From JACRCT01 sp049841135 (GTDB lineage: Bacteria > Myxococcota > Myxococcia > Myxococcales > UBA5297), in NCBI GenBank assembly GCA_049841135.1, contig JASGHK010000008.1:558001-622000 (forward strand): a stretch of DNA of 64,000 bases, given 5' to 3'. The translations under genes were made by a program, and so were the position numbers. The first letter of the stretch is position 1. Each line of letters begins with the position of its first letter. This document shows positions 58,764-64,000 of the stretch, piece by piece. Below the pieces are notes generated by a model. That model made no database searches and was not told where the DNA came from. It saw nothing but the letters and a program-made list of their open reading frames with translations.

Positions 58764-59715
58764 CTAACCGCTGCCCCGGCGCCGCTGGGACGGCGTCGTC
58801 GAAAACCACCGCCGCCATGCGCGCGTAAAGGACGCCTGCTCGCAGAACCCCACCCTCGCCGCCACCTCGCCCATCGTCAGCAGGCCCTCCGCGACCAGCT
58901 CCTCGGCTCGGTCGCGCCGGATCTCGTCGTCGATCCGCGAGAGCGTGGTGCCCCTCGACTCGAGCTTGCGCTGGAGAGTGCGCCGGCCGACGCCCAGGGA
59001 TGAAGCCGCGTCATCGAGCGTGAGCGGCGCTGGCAGTCGCTCCCGCCCGAGCGCGCGCACCGCGACGAGCAGCGCGTCGGTCGTGCGGTGCTCGGTGCCC
59101 ACCATCGACCTCAGGGTCTCCAGCAGCCGCGGGTCGGCGTTGCGCAGAGGGACGGTCCAGTCGCGCGCGGAGAGCTGCGCGGTCGTTCGCCGCGCGCCGA
59201 AGCGGACCTTCGGAACTCCGAGCAGCTCCCCCCAGCGCCCCTTCGCGCCCTCGGCCTCGGTCAGCTCGATCAGCGGGAGCTCCAGCGACCGGCTCGCCAG
59301 CACGCGGACGCGCCCGATGAGGATTCCCAGCACCAGCAGGTCGCTCTCCTCCTGGCCCGGGAAGGGCGGCTGGTTCATCAGCACGACGCGGCGACCGCCC
59401 CGCCCCGCCCGCTCGAGGGAGAGCTGGATTCCGGGCGCGACGAGCGGGAAGACCTGCTGCGTGACGATCAGCGCCGCCCCGACCGTCGCCGAGGCCGCCG
59501 CCAGGTAGTCCACGACGCCCATCACCCCCAGCGGCAGCGCGAGGCCGAGCCTCGAGCGGCAGCGTGCGCCGACCACACCGTGCGATGGCCCTCGTAAACA
59601 GCAGGGCGAGCGACTCGTCATCGTCGATGCGCGGGACCCCGAGGCGCGCCGCGTCGAGCCCCATGCGGGCCAGCCCTTCGACGATCGCCTTCACCGAACG
59701 CTGCGAGACCGGCAT
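58764..59715 (-). pseudogene. AraC-family transcription regulator, disrupted by one frameshift
   Basis: About 315 residues. ATG 59715 gives MPVSQRSVKAIVEGLARMGL, DAARLGVPRIDDDESLALLF. The frame breaks near 59575; it continues GLALPLGVMGVVDYLAAASA, then the effector domain (Arabinose_bd type) and a C-terminal HTH_18: LTLDDAASSLGVGRRTLQRK, LTMGEVAARVGFCEQASFTR and AWRRWFSTTPSQRR, two helix-turn-helices as in AraC/XylS. It is transcribed divergently from the acetyltransferase at 59795, which is a plausible target. Confidence 0.87.
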
Positions 59716-59794
59716 TGGACACGCTCGCACGTCCTGGCGCGCTGCGACAAGAGATTGGCGCCCGAGGACAAACGGCGGCCGGTACCGTCAGGGC

Positions 59795-60387
59795 ATGCAC
59801 TCCCACGACCTGAAGCCTCAGGACCTGCTCGCCCGAGCGTTCCACCACGACCCGTACATCTCCTGGGCGGAGCCCGACGGCGAGCGCCGCCCCAGGACCA
59901 TGAGTCGCGTCTTCGGCGGCATGCTCAACTACGCCAAGACGTGCGGCGGCCACCTCTTCGAGCCCGGGGTCGGCTCGGTGCACTGGCGCGACGGGGCGGC
60001 CGCCGACATGGGCCCGCTCTCGGTCGCGACGAGCGGCACCTGGCGCGTCGCCCTGGTGGCACCGCCCGCGGTCTGGTACCGCCTGGCGGCGCACGAGGGC
60101 GCGTCGATGGCCCGCGTCCAGCCGTTCCTCGGCAAGAGCTCGGTCTACCTGTGCACGATGGGGATAGAGCCCACGCTCGCCGGCCAGGGACACGGCAGCC
60201 GCCTGCTGAGCCGCGCCCTCGACGCGATGACCCGGCGCTGGCGGACCTGCGTGCTGCGCACCGAGCAGCCCAAGAACGTGCCGTTCTACCTGCGCAACGG
60301 GTTCAGCCAGGTCGACGAGCAGGTGGTGCCCGAGAGCGGCCTGCGATCTGGGTCTTCTCGCGCCCGCTCACGCCGCTCGGGGCCTGA
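59795..60387 (+). pseudogene. GNAT-family acetyltransferase, last codons shifted
   Basis: ATG 59795 gives MHSHDLKPQDLLARAFHHDP. The protein has HWRDGAAADMGPLS, then the GNAT core VYLCTMGIEPTLAGQGHGSR (acetyl-CoA loop GQGHGS), LLSRALDAMTRRW and LRTEQPKNVPFYLRNGFSQV. The frame breaks near 60345 after SGLR; the expected end IWVFSRPLTPLGA stops at 60387. It lies 80 bases from the divergent AraC-type gene. The 1-base error affects only the last residues, so the domain may be functional. Confidence 0.82.
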
Positions 60388-60534
60388 GCGCCCGCACCGT
60401 CGCGCGGCTTGCCGGCGCGCTTCGGGTGCCTGACACCGGCACCCTTGATCCGATGCCCTGCCTGCAGCGCGCTCCTCGTCTCCGTCTGGCCTCGTCGGGC
60501 TCAGGCTTCCCGCAGGCCGGTCACGTTCCCTACC

Positions 60535-60602
60535 CCTCTCCTCTCGCCAGCGGGTTCGTGCGGCGGCGCAAGCAGAGAGCACCAGCAACGCAAGGAGCGC
60601 CG
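60535..60602. repeat. dispersed repeat B, copy 2
   Basis: CGGGTTCGTGCGGCGGCGCA with flanks CTCTCGCCAG and AGCAACGCAAGGAGCG matches copies near 38231-38287 and 62820-62910. Read on the minus strand the unit encodes a hydrophobic stretch followed by Arg residues (see findings). Confidence 0.75.
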
Positions 60603-60603
60603 G

Positions 60604-60798
60604 GGCCCTCGGTGCTTCGCGCTGCTCTCCGGCGCGGCCGGCTTCAGCGTGTCGAAGACCGGCGACTTCCTGGAGGTCCTCGGTCGCTCGCCCATCCGTG
60701 CAGCCCTCGAGCGGCACTCGGGCAAGGAGCGCGGCAACGCCATGGAGCTCGACCCCGAGGCCCGCGCCGACCCCGAGACGTTCGTCCAGAACCTGTGA
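60604..60798 (+). pseudogene. C-terminal gene fragment of unknown function
   Basis: The frame ending at 60798 reads KTGDFLEVLGRSPIRAALER, HSGKERGNAMELDPEARADP, ETFVQNL with good coding bias, but it starts inside repeat B, so the 5' part is missing. No family recognised. Confidence 0.4.
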
Positions 60799-60820
60799 CC
60801 CCTCGGCAGCGCGGCGAGCG

Positions 60821-62602
60821 TCAAGGCGCGGGCCGTTCGAGCAGCGCTCGAGCCTCGGCGCGCAGCGCCTCCTCCTGCGCGGTCTCGGCGAGCTCGCGCA
60901 GCCGGTCCTGGCCCGGCTTGTAGCCCGGGAAGCGACTGGCGAGCAGGAGCATGCCGAGCCTGCGCTCGTACTCGCTGGCCGCCTTCGTCATCTCCAGCGC
61001 GCCGGCGTCGCTGACCTCCAGCTCGCGGTAGTGACTCTGCAGAATTTCGAAGCACTGGCGCGCCATCGGCCCCGGCTCGCGCATCTGCGCCCGCAGGCGG
61101 TTCAGGAGCGCCGGTGGCAGCGGGAATATCTCGACGAGCGGTAGGCTCGCAGCGACCCGGAACTGCATCTTCGCCTCCGGGTCGAACATCAGCCGCTCGA
61201 GCGGAGCGACGTTCTTTTCCGTGTGGTAGCTGTTCCTGCCCTGCCACGACCGGAACAGCCGAGTCAGCGCAGTCAGCGCGGCTGCGCGTTCGTTGTCTGC
61301 CTCCGCCATGTCCAGCGCCTTGAGCGCCGGGTCGAGAAATCGCACGCCCAGGGCCAGGTCGCTCTCCGCGACCAACCTGAGCGCGTACGTGCGCACGACC
61401 CAGTTCTCGTCGGTCACGAGCTTGACCAACTTGTTCTCGGTCGCCGGCTCGAGCGGCCGGACGGGAAACCTCTTGAGAGAGCCCATGCTCAGGACGAGGA
61501 CCTTCGCGCTCTTGTCCTCGGAGGTCTGGAGGCTCGCCTCCCACTTCTCCTGGCTGTAGCCCGGCTTCAAAGCTTCTGCGCGCGCCTTCCGTTCGATCGC
61601 GGGCTGCCAGAGGGCGTAGAGCGCGCCGGGAGGGCCGAGGTAGACCGCCACCGCTCCGCCGGCGGCGAGGGCCATCGCGACGGCGCCGAGCACGGCCGCC
61701 TGCTTGGGCGAGCGCCTCTTCGCAGGCGACCGCCGCCACTGCGCGAGCGCGTCGAGCGCCGCTCGCGCCGAGGCAAAGCGCTCCTCCGGCCGCCGTGCCA
61801 CGAGCCGCGAGAGGAAGAAGCGCCACTCGTGCGTGAGGAGCACCTTGTCGAGCTTGAGCTCGAGCCCGTCCACGAGCAGCAGCTCGGGATGCTTGCCCGT
61901 GAGCAGGTGGAGGAGCGTCGCGCCCAGCGCGTAGAGGTCGCCCGACGGGCTCGCCGTGCCGCCGAGCTGCTCGGGCGGCATGTAGCCGAACGTGCCGACC
62001 ATGGTTCCGCCGTGCGTTCCTCCAGGCCGCACCTCGCGCGCGACGCCGAAGTCGACGAGCGCGACCTTCCCGTCGGGGCGCAGGATGACGTTGGCGGCCT
62101 TGACGTCGCGGTGGACGACGGGCGGGGTGCGCGTGTGGAGGTAGTCGAGGATCTCCAGCAGCTGCGCGGCGATTTCCTTGACCCGCGCGGGCTCGAGCGC
62201 ACCCCGTTCGGCGAGGCGGTCCAGTGGAGTGCCGGCGACGTGCTGCTGCACGTTGTAGAGCCGCAGGTGGACACCCTCGCCCTCGCGGAAGTGCCCGAGG
62301 AAGCGCGGGATGCCCGGGTGGTCGAGCGTCGCGAGCAGCCTGGCCTCGCGCTCGAAGTCCTCGATCTGCTTGACCGTCGGCGCGAGCGTGAAGACGAGCT
62401 CCTCGACCGCGACGCGGCCGTCCCCCGCTCGCTCGCCGAGATAGACGCGGCCGCGCGGCCCCTGGGCCAGGAGCTTCTCGGTGACGAGGCCGCCGGGGGC
62501 GCGCGCCGAGCCGCAGGCATCGCAGTGGCTTGCCGCCAGCTGAGCCCCGCAGCCCGGGCAGCTCGTGCGTTCTGCGTGTGGAGCCGCCTGCGTCCGTTCC
62601 AT
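60821..62602 (-). CDS. Ser/Thr kinase-like protein with N-terminal zinc ribbon and helical repeats
   Basis: 593 residues. The N-terminus has a four-Cys ribbon (CPGCGAQLAASHCDACGS). The kinase fold covers about 38-290: Gly loop LAQGPRGRVYLGER, catalytic loop VHRDVKAANVILR, DFG in LVDFGVAREV, and GYMPPEQLGG. The VAIK lysine is missing: the strand reads GRVAVEELVF where the family has VALKEL. A TM helix lies near 305-325 (AAVLGAVAMALAAGGAVAVY), then a helical HEAT-like domain (NWVVRTYALRLVAESDLALG, MQFRVAASLPLVEIFPLPPA). Kinase activity is therefore uncertain. Confidence 0.87.
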   Translation of the reverse strand: MERTQAAPHAERTSCPGCGAQLAASHCDACGSARAPGGLVTEKLLAQGPRGRVYLGERAGDGRVAVEELVFTLAPTVKQIEDFEREARLLATLDHPGIPRFLGHFREGEGVHLRLYNVQQHVAGTPLDRLAERGALEPARVKEIAAQLLEILDYLHTRTPPVVHRDVKAANVILRPDGKVALVDFGVAREVRPGGTHGGTMVGTFGYMPPEQLGGTASPSGDLYALGATLLHLLTGKHPELLLVDGLELKLDKVLLTHEWRFFLSRLVARRPEERFASARAALDALAQWRRSPAKRRSPKQAAVLGAVAMALAAGGAVAVYLGPPGALYALWQPAIERKARAEALKPGYSQEKWEASLQTSEDKSAKVLVLSMGSLKRFPVRPLEPATENKLVKLVTDENWVVRTYALRLVAESDLALGVRFLDPALKALDMAEADNERAAALTALTRLFRSWQGRNSYHTEKNVAPLERLMFDPEAKMQFRVAASLPLVEIFPLPPALLNRLRAQMREPGPMARQCFEILQSHYRELEVSDAGALEMTKAASEYERRLGMLLLASRFPGYKPGQDRLRELAETAQEEALRAEARALLERPAP

Positions 62603-62656
62603 CGTGACGACTCTACGCTCGCTGGTTCTCCGGCGTCACAGGGCAGCGCCGAGACG

Positions 62657-62750
62657 AGCTCGCCGGTGAAGTCGGCGCGATGCCCGAGGGCCGGCAACTT
62701 GGTCCACGTGGACCAAGTAGGTGCCGTGGACCAAGTCGTCTCGGGGCGCC
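62657..62750. repeat. dispersed palindromic unit (single copy)
   Basis: GCGATGCCCGAGGGCCGGCA, then the palindrome CTTGGTCCACGTGGACCAAG at 62698-62717, half-site GTGCCGTGGACCAAGT, then CTCGGGGCGCC. It starts about 55 bases upstream of the kinase start. Confidence 0.9.
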
Positions 62751-62819
62751 AGGTGCCTTCGCTGCTGCGCGGTCTGGGCGAAGACCGCCAGGCTGTACCG
62801 CGCCCCTCCCCAGCAGGCA

Positions 62820-62910
62820 CGGAGTGACGTCCCCGCTCACCCGCTCGCCGGCGGGCTCGTGCGGCGGCGCAAGCAGGAGAGCGCCAGCAACGCGAGGAGC
62901 ATTCCAGGGG
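62820..62910. repeat. dispersed repeat B, copy 3 (most complete)
   Basis: GAGTGACGTCCCCGCTCACC, CGCTCGCCGGCGGGCTCGTG, CGGCGGCGCAAGCAGGAGAG, CGCCAGCAACGCGAGGAGC. Related to copies near 38231 and 60535 and a 25-base piece at 49231. Confidence 0.75.
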
Positions 62911-63111
62911 CGCTGGGGCTTTCGGTCATTGGCAGCTGCTGCTCCCGCCCGGCGTCGACGGCTTGAACTCGGCGGAGACCTGCCCGACGGCGAGGCTGCG
63001 CGTGCGAGCGCGCTTGAAGTCGTCCTGCGGCCTGCGCCTGCACGCAACGTAGGGAGAGCTGCCCCTGAAGATCAACGCTGCCCCGCCGGGCCCCGAAAAG
63101 CTGCTGGCCAA
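62840..63111 (-). pseudogene. 3' gene relic ending in a MYXO-CTERM-like tail
   Basis: Reading leftward, one frame gives FSGPGGAALIFRGSSPYVAC, RTRSLAVGQVSAEFKPSTPG, GSSSC and then a stop. The next frame continues PMTESPSAPGMLLALLALSC, LRRRTSPPASG and stops. Joined, this is a Cys, then a hydrophobic run, then Arg cluster, the MYXO-CTERM sorting pattern. The 5' part of the gene is missing; a frame break splits what is left. Confidence 0.45.
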
Positions 63112-63211
63112 GGCCGCGGCCTTCTCGCTTCAGGCCGCCAAACACCTGCATGCGCACGATCGCCAGGGGCTCGCCTTCCTGAGCCGGTACAACCTGCGGC
63201 CGCCCAGCTCC
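63104..63211 (+). pseudogene. IS91-like transposase relic, second copy of the 41802 segment
   Basis: Reads LAKAAAFSLQAAKHLHAHDR, QGLAFLSRYNLRPPSSN, matching FSLHA...RYxLRPP of IS91-type transposases and the 41802-41906 relic at most positions. The flanking transposase parts are absent. Confidence 0.65.
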
Positions 63212-63283
63212 AACGCGCGGCTGCCTGTGCTCGAGGCCTTCGCAAAGCCTGGGCTGGGCATGTCCTCCGGCACAGACCAGCGG

Positions 63284-64000
63284 TCACTTCAGCGCCGCGC
63301 ACTGGCAAACGTCGCGAACGAGGCGCTCGTCGGCTTGGCCCTCGGTATACCGACCATCCGCTGCTCGCCTGAGATCATCTGTGACACTGAAGACGCCGAC
63401 GACGCCGCCCTCCGCGTTGAGGATCGGCGCTCCGCTGAACCCCCGCACGTCGACCGGAGGGTCGAGGCTGTAGCGAATATGGTCGTTGCGACGGCCGGTG
63501 ACCACGCCGCGATAGACATTCTGCGTGCACGTCGGCTCCGAATAGGGGCAGCCCGGGAGATAGACGGTGTCACCGATCTTGGCCGTCTCGGCGGCGAGAG
63601 GGAGCGCCTCCAGCGTGGAGGGCACGGCGCCCTCGATCTGCAGGATGAGCCAATCTCCATGCGCCGCGGGCTCGGCCAGCGCGTGCGCCGTGACCGCCTC
63701 CTCCTCGCGCGTTCGCGGGAAGGCGAACCACACTTCGAGCGCCGCGTCGAAGAGCGCGGGAGCCATCAAGTCGACGGCGCGTAGCGGAGGTTCGACGCCA
63801 CCGCTAGCTCCGGTGAGGTGGGCGGCGGTCGCGAGTACGGGCCTGCGTTCGGTCGTTGCCAGCAGGAACGCGCTAGCGCCCTCCAGGTCCGAGCGGCCGC
63901 CAAACCGTGCGACGTTGGTGAGCAAGACCTGCGGCCACCTCTGATGCGGTTGCTTGATCCAAGCGGGCGCAGCTCCTCCTCCGCGCGCGAATATGCATCG
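63284..64000 (-). CDS. trypsin-like serine protease (5' end beyond the window)
   Basis: The frame ends at 63284 and stays open to the window edge, so the start is not visible; TTG 63925 is the first possible internal start. The chymotrypsin-fold triad is visible: His in VLATAAHLTG, Asp in AAHGDWLILQIE, Ser in VRGFSGAPILNAEGGVVGVF. This layout (GxSGAP) is typical of secreted or stress-type trypsin-like proteases. No PDZ domain follows: the protein ends VCQCAALK. Confidence 0.8.
   Translation of the reverse strand, partial: RCIFARGGGAAPAWIKQPHQRWPQVLLTNVARFGGRSDLEGASAFLLATTERRPVLATAAHLTGASGGVEPPLRAVDLMAPALFDAALEVWFAFPRTREEEAVTAHALAEPAAHGDWLILQIEGAVPSTLEALPLAAETAKIGDTVYLPGCPYSEPTCTQNVYRGVVTGRRNDHIRYSLDPPVDVRGFSGAPILNAEGGVVGVFSVTDDLRRAADGRYTEGQADERLVRDVCQCAALK

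Overview
This is very GC-rich DNA with dense, overlapping operons. Gene content points to the Myxococcota (a deltaproteobacterium-like genome): Ser/Thr kinases with PEGA tails, tandem FHA proteins, EGF-like plus 'DCGG' Cys-repeat surface lipoproteins, and tails of the MYXO-CTERM type (Cys, hydrophobic stretch, Arg cluster). This taxon call is an inference from gene style, not from a marker gene.

Layout. 1-9006 (minus) holds a lipoprotein start, a PEGA coiled-coil protein, an S41 protease, an acyl-ACP thioesterase-like protein, a Bcp-type peroxiredoxin, a disrupted hydrolase, and an envC-like/ftsX/ftsE cell-division cluster. 9147-11677 (plus) is an acyltransferase (PlsB-like) overlapping a GpsA-like dehydrogenase that lacks the expected catalytic lysine. 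11895-17363 (plus) is a surface-sorting locus: a secreted protein with a MYXO-CTERM-like tail, an exosortase with an EpsI-like C-terminal part, and a seven-helix VIT/VWA protein ending in a PEP-CTERM signal. 17734-19519 is a kinase with a PEGA tail split by a frameshift. 19621-24240 is a nested transposon: an IS21-family element inserted in an IS110 transposase. 24745-41603 is mostly housekeeping and signalling: peroxiredoxin, START-like protein, RarA, two FHA proteins, radical SAM protein, S66 carboxypeptidase, beta-lactamase-fold hydrolase, Mpl, NlpC/P60-like protein, and a PAS hybrid histidine kinase. From 41604 to the end the window is a mosaic: a giant EGF/beta-propeller lipoprotein gene split by an IS66 element, relics of an IS91-like transposase in four places, an ISKra4-like transposase, dispersed palindromic repeats, a duplicated mpl fragment, a repeat-rich propeller pseudogene, acetyltransferases, a VOC protein, an AraC regulator, a second kinase and a trypsin-like protease running off the end.

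Two cross-cutting observations matter for any reader. First, both IS21 and IS66 insertions can be undone on paper: removing the element and one target duplication restores the host reading frame exactly. Second, at least fifteen otherwise well-conserved genes carry one-base frame changes, several in short homopolymers. That density is more like uncorrected sequence error than biological decay, so 'pseudogene' labels below should be read as 'disrupted as sequenced'.

No rRNA, tRNA or CRISPR array was recognised.
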